Below are positions 1 to 6,285 of a DNA stretch of 7,724 nt, one piece after another; position 1 is the first letter of the stretch; every line of letters begins with the position of its first letter. Source of the DNA: JAAYYM01 sp964483395 (lineage in GTDB: Bacteria; Bacillota; Clostridia; Lachnospirales; Lachnospiraceae); NCBI GenBank assembly GCA_964483395.1, contig CAZABT010000124.1, forward strand, positions 1-7,724. The letters run 5' to 3'. The notes under the pieces were generated by a model that was not told the DNA's origin, made no database searches, and was given only the letters and a program-made list of their open reading frames with translations. The translations under genes and the position numbers were made by a program.

Positions 1-482
1 ACGAGGACTATGACGACTACGACGATGATTACTTTGACGAAGAAGATGATTATCCTGAACAGCCACCAAAGAAAAAGCCTGTGAAACAGCAAGACATTAT
101 GAGCGATGATTTTTCAGAGTCCAAGAAAGAAAAGTCAACTCCGAAGGTAACGCCAATGCGTTCGACAAGTAAGGTTCGTTCCACAGCAAGCGGAATGGAG
201 GTCTGTGTCATCAAGCCGACCTCTGTGGAGGATGCAAGAGAAATTACGGAAACGCTGCTGGCGAACCGTACTGTAGTATTAAATCTAGAGGGCTTGGATG
301 TTGATATTGCCCAAAGGATCATAGATTTCACATCCGGTTCTACATTTGCCATCAGTGGTAACCTGCAGAAAATATCACATTACATATTTATCATTACACC
401 AAGAAGTGTAGATATATCAGGTGACTTTCAGGAGATACTGTCCGGAGCATTTGATGTCCCGGCATTGAATAACAGATTCTAA
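1..482 (+). CDS. sepF: Cell division protein SepF, 5'-truncated by the window edge
   Basis: SepF (YlmF) is a cytoplasmic FtsZ-binding protein that helps tether and align the Z-ring at the membrane in Gram-positive bacteria. The reading frame enters from the left edge (first full codon at base 3), so the N-terminal membrane-binding amphipathic helix is outside the window. About 159 residues are visible. First comes a very acidic, tyrosine-containing linker (13 of the first 19 residues are D/E), then a Lys/Pro/Ser-rich stretch. The C-terminal SepF domain follows, with the landmarks VCVIKPTSVEDAREI, VVLNLEGLD, AQRIIDFTSG, and ISHYIFIITPRSVDISGD near the end. A GTG at 81 is in frame, but it lies inside the linker and the frame is open upstream with clear SepF-type composition, so it is not the real start. 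The gene ends with TAA just before a strong hairpin. Identity is confident from the C-terminal domain; full length cannot be judged. Confidence 0.95.
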   Translation, partial: EDYDDYDDDYFDEEDDYPEQPPKKKPVKQQDIMSDDFSESKKEKSTPKVTPMRSTSKVRSTASGMEVCVIKPTSVEDAREITETLLANRTVVLNLEGLDVDIAQRIIDFTSGSTFAISGNLQKISHYIFIITPRSVDISGDFQEILSGAFDVPALNNRF

Positions 483-494
483 TAAGAGTGAATC

Positions 495-530
495 AAGAAC
501 TTCCTGCCGTTGGTGGGAAGTTCTTTGCTC
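495..530 (+). terminator. Strong hairpin between sepF and aroB, terminator-like or attenuator-like
   Basis: Bases 495-508 pair with 512-525 to give a 14-bp stem: ten perfect pairs (AAGAACTTCC with GGAAGTTCTT), then two G-U pairs and two C-G pairs, closed by a 3-nt loop GTT. The tail after the stem (TGCTCATT) is a poor U-tract, although the right arm itself ends in TTCTT. The hairpin starts 13 nt after the sepF stop and ends 23 nt before the aroB ATG. It may terminate sepF transcription incompletely or act as an mRNA processing or stabilising element. The pairing is seen directly; the role is inferred. Confidence 0.6.
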
Positions 531-535
531 ATTAC

Positions 536-544
536 AAAGAGGTG
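536..544 (+). promoter_or_regulatory. Ribosome binding site of aroB
   Basis: AAAGAGGTG is a good Shine-Dalgarno match ending 4 nt before the ATG at 549. It decides the start. The in-frame TTG at 510 would add 13 residues but lies in the loop of the preceding hairpin and has no such site. Confidence 0.8.
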
Positions 545-548
545 CAAT

Positions 549-1682
549 ATGTCATTTGAAACATATGAATTATCAGTCAGTTGTAAGAATCTGACCTTTG
601 AGGTGCAAAATTACCCCATTTTGATTCAGGAAAACTTTTCAGGACTGCCGGAGGCCGTCAGCAAGTGTGTACCGGATCGAAAAACCGTGATTTGTATCGT
701 GACAGATTCCAATGTCAGCCCGTTGTATGCCGCAGAGGTTCGGGCACAGCTTGAAAAGTGTGTAGATCGGGTACTCATATTTGAGTTTGCAGCAGGAGAG
801 CAGCAGAAAAATCTGCACACAGCAGAACAGCTGTATTCTTTTTTGATTGAAAACGGTATCGGACGAAAAGATGTGCTGGCTGCATTAGGCGGTGGCGTTA
901 CAGGAGATCTGACAGGATATGTGGCAGCAACCTATATGCGGGGCATTTCATTCCTCCAAATACCAACTACACTGTTATCACAGGTAGACAGCAGTATCGG
1001 CGGCAAGACTGGTGTTGATTTTAACCAATACAAGAATATGGTCGGTGCCTTCAAAATGCCATTGCTGGTATACATCAATACATCTGTATTGAACACGCTG
1101 CCCGCACGGGAATACAGTTCAGGAATGGCTGAGATTATGAAAGCCGCACTGATTCGGGATGCTGTTTTCTATGAATGGCTGATTAGTTTCTTCCATGAAA
1201 TCAATGAAAAAGAACCTGAAATTGTATCGGAAATGATATATCGTGCCTGCATGATCAAAAAAACAGTTGTAGAAAAAGATCCGACCGAGCAAAATGAGCG
1301 TGCACTTCTGAATTTTGGGCATACACTTGGACATGCCATTGAAAAATACAAGAACTTTTCCCTGACACACGGTGAGTGCGTTGCACTGGGATGTATAGCG
1401 GCTGCCTATATTTCATGGAAAAAGGAATTGCTGTCCATGGAAGAATATTATGAAATCAGGGATATGTTTGTTCCATTTGAGCTTCCGATTTCTATTGACG
1501 GAATTGTTCCTGAGGAAGTCGTGGCGCTGACGGCATCTGACAAAAAGCTGGAAGATGGCACCTTGAAATTTATACTTCTGAAGAAGATTGGAAAGTCCGT
1601 GATTCATACAGATGTCAGCCGGGACGAAATGCTGGAAGCCATAAATGAAATATATTTTAAGGAAGAGGAAATGTATGACTAA
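549..1682 (+). CDS. aroB: 3-dehydroquinate synthase
   Basis: This enzyme converts DAHP to 3-dehydroquinate, the second step of the shikimate pathway to aromatic amino acids and chorismate. It is cytoplasmic and needs NAD and a divalent metal (Zn or Co). The 377-aa length fits the family. Visible motifs are the nucleotide-binding GGGVTGDLTGYVAATYMRG (114-132), IPTTLLSQVDSSIGGKTG (138-155) with active-site Lys153, NMVGAF (163-168), SGMAEIMK (191-198), NFGHTLGHAIE (255-265) and THGECVALG (273-281). Glu195, His258 and His274 match the metal ligands known for the family; the 16-residue spacing between the two histidines agrees. No key residue is missing. The ATG is chosen for its Shine-Dalgarno. 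The stop overlaps the lspA start (ATGACTAA), so translation of the two is probably coupled. No other shikimate gene is in the window, so this aro gene sits among division, envelope and ribosome genes. Confidence 0.97.
   Translation: MSFETYELSVSCKNLTFEVQNYPILIQENFSGLPEAVSKCVPDRKTVICIVTDSNVSPLYAAEVRAQLEKCVDRVLIFEFAAGEQQKNLHTAEQLYSFLIENGIGRKDVLAALGGGVTGDLTGYVAATYMRGISFLQIPTTLLSQVDSSIGGKTGVDFNQYKNMVGAFKMPLLVYINTSVLNTLPAREYSSGMAEIMKAALIRDAVFYEWLISFFHEINEKEPEIVSEMIYRACMIKKTVVEKDPTEQNERALLNFGHTLGHAIEKYKNFSLTHGECVALGCIAAAYISWKKELLSMEEYYEIRDMFVPFELPISIDGIVPEEVVALTASDKKLEDGTLKFILLKKIGKSVIHTDVSRDEMLEAINEIYFKEEEMYD
1659..1668 (+). promoter_or_regulatory. Ribosome binding site of lspA inside the aroB 3' end
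   Basis: AAGGAAGAGG lies 6 nt upstream of the ATG at 1675 and supports that start over the in-frame ATG at 1645, which would add 10 residues without a comparable site. The site lies within aroB coding sequence, which is consistent with translational coupling. Confidence 0.75.
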
Positions 1683-2202
1683 GAAATTATTGCGATTATT
1701 GATGGAACTGGTATGCATCGGAATCCTGATTTTTTTGGATCAGATCACAAAGATATGGGCAGTGGCGACGCTCAAGGAAGGACGTATCATTGACTTGATT
1801 CCAGGGGTTCTGCAGTTTAACTATCTGGAAAACCAAGGGGCCGCCTTTGGAATCTTGCAGAATCAGCAGACTTTTTTTGTTACGGCAGGTGCCATCATAT
1901 TGCTTTTGGTCATGTATGTGCTGTTTGTAACACCGCACGAGAGAAAGTACAATATTTTGAATGTACTGCTTGTACTGATTGCGTCCGGAGCTGTCGGTAA
2001 TATGATTGATCGTGTAAACCTTGGCTATGTAGTCGATTTCATATATATTTCTGCAATTAATTTTCCTATCTTCAACGTAGCAGACTGTTATGTGACAATT
2101 TCCACAATTCTGCTGGCACTTGTGATTTTGTTTTATTATCAGGAGGAGGATCTGGCAGTTTTTGGATTGAAAAGGAAAGAGCATCAAGATGGAACCAAAT
2201 AA
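1675..2202 (+). CDS. lspA: Lipoprotein signal peptidase (signal peptidase II)
   Basis: LspA is an integral membrane aspartyl protease that cleaves the signal peptide of diacylglyceryl-prolipoproteins in front of the lipid-modified cysteine. The 175-aa length and four hydrophobic segments (roughly residues 8-22, 64-86, 92-110, 139-156) fit the family. Conserved blocks are LDQITK (21-26), NQGAAFG (53-59), GNMIDRV (108-114), GYVVDF (117-122) and FNVADCYVTIS (133-143). Asp112 and Asp137 are the expected catalytic pair. The start at 1675 overlaps aroB by 8 nt, and the 3' end overlaps the next gene by 14 nt. lspA next to an rluD-type gene is a common Firmicutes arrangement. After the last membrane segment there is a short charged tail (about residues 156-175). 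No key residue is missing. Confidence 0.97.
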   Translation: MTKKLLRLLMELVCIGILIFLDQITKIWAVATLKEGRIIDLIPGVLQFNYLENQGAAFGILQNQQTFFVTAGAIILLLVMYVLFVTPHERKYNILNVLLVLIASGAVGNMIDRVNLGYVVDFIYISAINFPIFNVADCYVTISTILLALVILFYYQEEDLAVFGLKRKEHQDGTK

Positions 2203-3103
2203 GTACGTGGTAGAAGCTGATTATGACGGAATCCGAATTGACAAATGCATTGCAATTGTGTTTGATGATTTGTCACGTTCTTATATACAAAAAATCATAA
2301 AAGAAGAGAAGGTCACTGTGAATGGTGTAGTCTGTAAGGCAAATTACAGAGTCCATACGGATGACTGTCTCTTTTTTTTCGTTGAGGAACCGGTTGAACC
2401 AGAAATTCTGGCTGAAAATATTCCGCTTGACATTCTCTATGAGGATCATGACCTGCTTGTTGTCAATAAGCCAAAGGGCATGGTGGTTCATCCGGCACCG
2501 GGTCATTATACAGGTACGCTGGTCAATGCACTGATGTATCACTGCAGAGATGATCTGTCCGGGATCAACGGTGTCATGCGGCCGGGCATCGTACATCGCA
2601 TTGATATGGATACTACCGGTTCTCTTCTTGTTTGTAAAAATGACCTTGCGCACAACAATATTGCAGAACAGCTTAAAAATCACACTATCACACGCAAATA
2701 TGAGGCCATTGTCAACGGTGTTCTGCGTGAGGACAGTGGTACTGTTAATGCGGCCATTGGAAGACATCCGGTTGAACGCAAAAAGATGTCCGTTCATACC
2801 AAAAACGGAAAAGCTGCTGTGACACATTACAAGGTTCTTCAACGTTTTCACAGTCATACCTATATAGAATGCCGGTTAGAGACAGGTCGTACACATCAGA
2901 TCAGAGTTCATATGGCAAGTATTGGACATCCTGTTCTGGGGGATGAACTATATGGGAAGCAGAAGGATATATATTCCTTGCAGGGTCAGACACTTCACGC
3001 AAAGACGATTGGGTTTCAGCATCCGCGCACGAATGAATATATGGAATTTCAGGCGCCGCTTCCTGCTTATTTTTCAAAACTGCTGCGAGATGATACTTTA
3101 TAA
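2189..3103 (+). CDS. rluD: RluA/RluD-family 23S rRNA pseudouridine synthase
   Basis: Enzymes of this family isomerise specific uridines to pseudouridine, with RluD acting on helix 69 of 23S rRNA. The 304-aa protein has an N-terminal S4 RNA-binding domain (about residues 14-65: RIDKCIA, SRSYIQKIIKEEKVTVNG). The catalytic domain follows, with LLVVNKPKGMVVHPAPG (89-105), HRIDMDTTG (136-144), RKYEAIVNG (169-177) and the ETGRTHQIRVHM block (231-242), ending with HPVLGDELYG. Asp139 in HRID is the catalytic aspartate. The family usually has HRLDKDT; here Ile replaces Leu and Met replaces Lys, both mild changes. The ATG at 2189 overlaps lspA by 14 nt and is preceded by AAAGGAAAGAG at 2171-2181, so it is probably coupled to lspA. 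The exact target site (RluD rather than another RluA paralogue such as B. subtilis YlyB) is inferred from domain layout and lspA linkage. Confidence 0.9.
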   Translation: MEPNKYVVEADYDGIRIDKCIAIVFDDLSRSYIQKIIKEEKVTVNGVVCKANYRVHTDDCLFFFVEEPVEPEILAENIPLDILYEDHDLLVVNKPKGMVVHPAPGHYTGTLVNALMYHCRDDLSGINGVMRPGIVHRIDMDTTGSLLVCKNDLAHNNIAEQLKNHTITRKYEAIVNGVLREDSGTVNAAIGRHPVERKKMSVHTKNGKAAVTHYKVLQRFHSHTYIECRLETGRTHQIRVHMASIGHPVLGDELYGKQKDIYSLQGQTLHAKTIGFQHPRTNEYMEFQAPLPAYFSKLLRDDTL

Positions 3104-3130
3104 AGTTAGCACAATAAAGTGCTGGAGGTA

Positions 3131-3159
3131 TTGCGATTTAAATATTGTTATGTTATAAT
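3131..3159 (+). promoter_or_regulatory. Probable sigma-A promoter with extended -10
   Basis: TTGCGA (3131-3136) and TATAAT (3154-3159) are separated by exactly 17 nt. TG at 3151-3152 completes the extended -10 (TGTTATAAT). Transcription would start near 3166, leaving a leader of about 48 nt before the GTG at 3214. A small hairpin (AGCAC 3108-3112 with GTGCT 3119-3123) lies upstream, but it has no T-run and is not a convincing terminator for rluD. Confidence 0.75.
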
Positions 3160-3213
3160 TTTTTAAGAATAATTTAACGATATTTTAGCAATTATTCAAA
3201 ATCTTCTCAGAAA

Positions 3214-3744
3214 GTGGCGAAAAGATTGAACCGTGAAGAGGCTCTGAAAAAGATTCTGAAAAGCTATGAGGCTTATTTTGATATTGAAGAAGCAGAAGCA
3301 TCTGAGTTGCCGTTGGTTGCTAAGTGTTCTTTTTTTGTCCACTCGGAGAAATATGTATTGCTGAAAAAGGCCAAGCTGTGGTCAGCTGACAGCAATGAGT
3401 ACGTTTATATTTTTTCTGTTCCGGAATTGAACCGGGAGATTTATGAAAAATGCCGTGATTATGCATATGAACAGGGAATGGCTCTGATTGATCCAAAGCC
3501 CGGTCATATGTATACATATATTACGGCTCTTTTTATTTGCGAGCACAGCGAGTCTGGTGCTGTAAAAGCATTGAAAAGATGCCGGTTACACAAGAATTTT
3601 CAATTTTCGCTGCTTGGATGGATGGATTATCATACCGCTTTGGTTGACCTTGGTACGGAAAAGGTCTATACGAACGGAAGCGGACATGCAAATGCGAAAT
3701 TTTTGAAAAGAATAATTCATGTTAAAAACAAAAAAGGGAGGTAG
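3214..3744 (+). CDS. Unrecognised 176-aa soluble protein coupled to cstA
   Basis: I do not recognise this family by name. The protein is mixed alpha/beta in appearance, with no signal peptide or membrane segment. It has a charged N-terminal helix (residues 1-24), a probable beta-rich part (33-70, with KCSFFVHSEKYVLLKKAKLW), a helix (72-90), and a C-terminal half with notable residues such as PKPGHMYTYITALF (94-107) and FSLLGWMDYHTALVDLG (131-147). It ends in a basic tail KNKKGR. The start is GTG. The frame is closed by TAA at 3175 and no ATG or TTG precedes the GTG, so the GTG is the best choice, but no clear Shine-Dalgarno is visible before it. The next in-frame ATG encodes residue 89. A good promoter lies upstream. 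The last codons (AAA GGG AGG TAG) form the Shine-Dalgarno of cstA, which begins 4 nt after the stop. This layout suggests the protein works with, or sets the level of, the transporter; that is inference only. Confidence 0.8.
   Translation: MAKRLNREEALKKILKSYEAYFDIEEAEASELPLVAKCSFFVHSEKYVLLKKAKLWSADSNEYVYIFSVPELNREIYEKCRDYAYEQGMALIDPKPGHMYTYITALFICEHSESGAVKALKRCRLHKNFQFSLLGWMDYHTALVDLGTEKVYTNGSGHANAKFLKRIIHVKNKKGR
3735..3742 (+). promoter_or_regulatory. Strong ribosome binding site of cstA
   Basis: AGGGAGGT lies 6 nt before the ATG at 3749. It is contained in the last codons and stop of the upstream gene. It supports this start over the in-frame ATG at 3719, which would add 10 residues that overlap the upstream gene and has no comparable site. 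Confidence 0.85.
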
Positions 3745-3748
3745 AAAC

Positions 3749-5503
3749 ATGAATGCAGCAGTAATTTTAGTGGTAAGTATTATTCTGTTAGTGTGCGGCT
3801 ATTTGTTCTATGGCAGATGGCTGGCAAAGAGTTGGGGAGTTGATGTCAATAAGACAACTCCATCCCATGATATGGAAGACGGTATTGATTATGTTCCTGC
3901 AAAATCACCGGTCTTAATGGGACATCATTTTTCATCCATTGCAGGTGCCGGCCCGATCAATGGTCCTATTCAGGCCGCTGTCTTCGGATGGGTACCGGTA
4001 TTTCTTTGGATTATCGTCGGTGGTATTTTCTTTGGTGCCGTTCATGACTTTGGTGCACTATTTGCGTCCATTCGTCATAAAGGACAGTCCATAGGTGAAG
4101 TCATTGCCGATACAATGGGTGCAAAATCCAAGAAAATGTTTATTGTATTTGCTTACTTGACATTGCTTCTGGTAGTAGCAGCCTTTGCGTCTATCGTTGC
4201 AAGTACCTTTGGTGTTACTTCTGAAATGGCTGAAGCAGCAGCAAATGCAAATGCATCTACAGCTATGATTTCGTTGCTCTTTATCCTGCTTGCGATTGTA
4301 TTTGGCTTTGCCGTATATCGCAGAAATGCTCCGGTAGGTATTTCTACTGTATTAGGCGTAATTGGAATCATTGTGATTGTTGCAATTGGATTGAATTGGC
4401 ATCCGATCACATTACCCTCTAATGTGTGGATGATCATCCTTGGCTTTTATATTTTGGTTGCTTCGGTAACACCTGTATGGATTTTATTACAGCCTCGTGA
4501 TTACCTGAGCTCCTTCCTTCTTTATTTTATGATCGTAGTTGCTTTTATCGGAATCATGGGTGCCGCCTTCACTGGCAATGCAAGCCTTGATATTCCGGCA
4601 TTTACAGGCCTTACAGCTGCAAACGGGAACGGATTATTTGCAAAGGGTACTTTGTTCCCGGCATTATTTGTAACCATTGCCTGCGGTGCTATTTCAGGAT
4701 TCCATTCATTGGTTTCTTCAGGAACAACAGCGAAGCAGATAGATAATGAAAAAGATGCACTTCCCATCGGTTATGGTGCCATGTTGATCGAGTGTGTGGT
4801 TGCTGTGATTGCACTCTGTGCAGTCGGTTATGTATGGAATACTGTCAGTGCAACAGATCCCGAAGCACTGAAATCAGCAGGCCTTGCAGCTCCCACAGCC
4901 GTATTTGCAAAGGGTATTTCCCAGATGATCGGCACTTTTGCCGGTGCTGACAGTCAGGTTGTTACAGTCGCATACAGCATGCTGGTGCTTGCCGTATCTG
5001 TATTCTGTCTGACTTCACTGGATACAGCAACACGTCTGGCGCGTTACATGTTCCAGGAATTCTGGCTCGCTCCCGGAGAAACAACAGAGGATGCAACCGG
5101 ATATAAGAAAGTCCTGGTAAATCCGTATGTAGCTACATTGATTACGGTTGTTCTTGGTATTGCGCTTGGTATGACCGGTTATGCTAAGATCTGGCCATTG
5201 TTCGGTGCAGCAAACCAGCTGCTTGCAGCACTTGGTCTTCTTGCTGTAGCAACATGGCTCGGTAAGATCGGGAAGAAAAATAAGATGTTCTTTATTCCCA
5301 TGGCTTTCATGCTGATCGTTACCATTACATCACTTTGCTTCACGTTAAAGAGCAACTTTGGAAATATTGCTTCCGGAACAGAAGCAGGCTGGAGCATTGT
5401 CCGCATTGCAATCAGTGCATTGTTGATTGTCCTTTCCATCATCCTTGCAATCGATGGTGTGAAGACACTTATGAACCAGTCCGGCGACTCTGCAAAAGCA
5501 TAA
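3749..5503 (+). CDS. cstA: CstA-family carbon starvation transporter
   Basis: CstA-family proteins are polytopic inner-membrane transporters. Characterised members (E. coli CstA, BtsT) take up pyruvate and have been linked to peptide use under carbon starvation. This 584-aa protein is shorter than E. coli CstA (about 700 aa), as is usual for the compact Firmicutes forms. It starts with a membrane segment (residues 3-20). The family signature GHHFSSIAGAGPINGP (58-73) and VHDFGALFAS (98-107) follow, then many more hydrophobic segments. Other conserved stretches are QPRDYLSSF (248-256), SGFHSLVSSGTT (316-327), TSLDTATRLARY (422-433) and WPLFGAANQLLA (482-493). The C-terminal segments (about 515-533 and 550-568) fit the CstA C-terminal five-helix domain. 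It is translationally coupled to the 176-aa gene and followed by a strong terminator, so the two form a bicistronic unit. No YbdD/YjiX-like small partner, which follows cstA/btsT in E. coli, is present downstream. The substrate is inferred from the family only. Confidence 0.93.
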   Translation: MNAAVILVVSIILLVCGYLFYGRWLAKSWGVDVNKTTPSHDMEDGIDYVPAKSPVLMGHHFSSIAGAGPINGPIQAAVFGWVPVFLWIIVGGIFFGAVHDFGALFASIRHKGQSIGEVIADTMGAKSKKMFIVFAYLTLLLVVAAFASIVASTFGVTSEMAEAAANANASTAMISLLFILLAIVFGFAVYRRNAPVGISTVLGVIGIIVIVAIGLNWHPITLPSNVWMIILGFYILVASVTPVWILLQPRDYLSSFLLYFMIVVAFIGIMGAAFTGNASLDIPAFTGLTAANGNGLFAKGTLFPALFVTIACGAISGFHSLVSSGTTAKQIDNEKDALPIGYGAMLIECVVAVIALCAVGYVWNTVSATDPEALKSAGLAAPTAVFAKGISQMIGTFAGADSQVVTVAYSMLVLAVSVFCLTSLDTATRLARYMFQEFWLAPGETTEDATGYKKVLVNPYVATLITVVLGIALGMTGYAKIWPLFGAANQLLAALGLLAVATWLGKIGKKNKMFFIPMAFMLIVTITSLCFTLKSNFGNIASGTEAGWSIVRIAISALLIVLSIILAIDGVKTLMNQSGDSAKA

Positions 5504-5526
5504 AATACAACAGCTTCAGCATACTG

Positions 5527-5563
5527 ATAACCCCTCATTTGCCTATGATGAGGGGTTATTTTG
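5527..5563 (+). terminator. Intrinsic terminator after cstA
   Basis: ATAACCCCTCAT (5527-5538) pairs perfectly with ATGAGGGGTTAT (5548-5559): 12 bp with a 9-nt loop, and the right arm runs into a T-rich tract (TTATTTT). It lies 23 nt after the cstA stop and separates the cstA unit from the next operon. Confidence 0.92.
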
Positions 5564-5566
5564 CTG

Positions 5567-5595
5567 TGTACAACTTTTGAAAAATAAGGTATACT
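5567..5595 (+). promoter_or_regulatory. Possible promoter of the kinase-like/AI-2E operon
   Basis: TATACT (5590-5595) is a 5/6 match to a -10 box. TGTACA (5567-5572), a 4/6 match to a -35 box, lies 17 nt upstream. TTGAAA at 5577-5582 looks better as a -35 but is only 7 nt from this -10. The placement just after the terminator and before a gene start supports a promoter here, but the exact boxes are uncertain. Confidence 0.5.
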
Positions 5596-5607
5596 AATAG
5601 TAAATAG

Positions 5608-5623
5608 AACAGTATTAACTGTT
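5608..5623. promoter_or_regulatory. Operator-like inverted repeat downstream of the promoter
   Basis: AACAGT (5608-5613) and ACTGTT (5618-5623) are perfect inverted 6-bp arms around ATTA. They sit about 13 nt after the -10 and 18 nt before the start codon at 5642. The position fits a repressor site or a small 5'-UTR hairpin. No known regulator is assigned. Confidence 0.35.
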
Positions 5624-5641
5624 TATAAAAGGGGTGATTGT

Positions 5642-6271
5642 ATGAATACAATTATTACGATAGGCAGACAATTTGGCAGTGCCGGAAGAGAAGTGGGAGA
5701 GAAGCTGGCCGCAAGTCTTGGCATCAAATGCTATGATAAGGAGCTTTTACAGCGTGCTGCCAGGGACAGCGGATTATGCCCTGAGATATTTGAAAACCAC
5801 GATGAAAAACCAACCAGCAGTTTTCTGTATAATTTAGTTATGGATACCTATTCATTCGGCTATAATGCCTCCTCATTTGTAGATATGCCGATCAGCCACA
5901 AGGTATTCCTTGCACAATTTGATGCCATCAAGAAAATAGCTGAAGAGGGGCCCTGCGTCATTGTCGGCAGATGTGCCGATTATGCATTGGCAGATTATAA
6001 GAACTGTATCCATCTCTTTATACATGCAAGTCTCGACAGCCGTGTCAAGAGAATCTGTGAAAAATACAATCTGGAGCCTGATAAGGCAAAGGAAATGATT
6101 GCAAAGAAAGATAAGCAGCGAGCAAATTATTACAACTATTATTCTTCTAAAAAGTGGGGTCATTCGGATAGTTATCATCTATCGATAGACAGCAGCTTGT
6201 TGGGTGTTGATGGAACAGTTCAGTTGATCACACAATTTATAGAAGATTTTGAAAAGAAAAATCAGTCATAG
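5642..6271 (+). CDS. Cytidylate kinase-like family protein
   Basis: This 209-aa protein belongs to the cytidylate kinase-like P-loop family (Pfam Cytidylate_kin2 type) common in Clostridia; its true substrate is unknown. The N-terminus IITIGRQFGSAGREVG (4-19) is the P-loop region. The lysine of a classical GxxxxGK(S/T) is replaced by Arg-Glu, as I recall to be normal for this family (GRQFGSGGREIG-like). It is followed by KLAASLGIKCYDKELL (21-36), VIVGRCADYAL (107-117, resembling the family's GR.A.Y segment), a helical lid-like stretch with RVKRICEKYNL (134-144), and YYNYYSSKKWGHSDSYHLSID (163-183). The ATG is preceded by AAAAGGGGTGA. It sits 14 nt before a permease gene and probably shares a transcript with it. 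It should not be called Cmk: authentic Cmk is a different subfamily with a GPSGSGKGT P-loop. Confidence 0.88.
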   Translation: MNTIITIGRQFGSAGREVGEKLAASLGIKCYDKELLQRAARDSGLCPEIFENHDEKPTSSFLYNLVMDTYSFGYNASSFVDMPISHKVFLAQFDAIKKIAEEGPCVIVGRCADYALADYKNCIHLFIHASLDSRVKRICEKYNLEPDKAKEMIAKKDKQRANYYNYYSSKKWGHSDSYHLSIDSSLLGVDGTVQLITQFIEDFEKKNQS

Positions 6272-6285
6272 GAGAGAACAGCCAG

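Noticed and set aside
50..352. Antisense open frame opposite sepF (100 codons)
   Set aside because: It lies wholly opposite the sepF coding region; its low-complexity composition is explained by the complementary frame.
510..548. Longer aroB start at TTG 510
   Set aside because: It falls in the loop of a strong hairpin and lacks a ribosome binding site. ATG 549 has a good one and gives a normal-length protein.
847..862. Sequence TTGAAAACGGTATCGG resembling a CcpA cre site
   Set aside because: It lies deep inside aroB coding sequence, has one mismatch to the consensus as I recall it, and has no promoter nearby. Chance match is likely.
1696..2187. Long antisense open frame opposite lspA (163 codons)
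   Set aside because: It mirrors the lspA codon pattern and has no family-like sequence; lspA on the other strand is certain.
2273..2857. Long antisense open frame opposite rluD (194 codons)
   Set aside because: It is the shadow of a strongly conserved gene, with no recognisable protein features.
3108..3123. Small hairpin AGCAC/GTGCT after rluD as a terminator
   Set aside because: Only 5 bp and no T-run follows. The end of the aroB-lspA-rluD transcript is not evident in the sequence.
5577..5606. TTGAAA at 5577 as the -35 of a promoter
   Set aside because: It is only 7 nt from TATACT, and at 17-18 nt downstream there is only a poor -10 (TAAATA).
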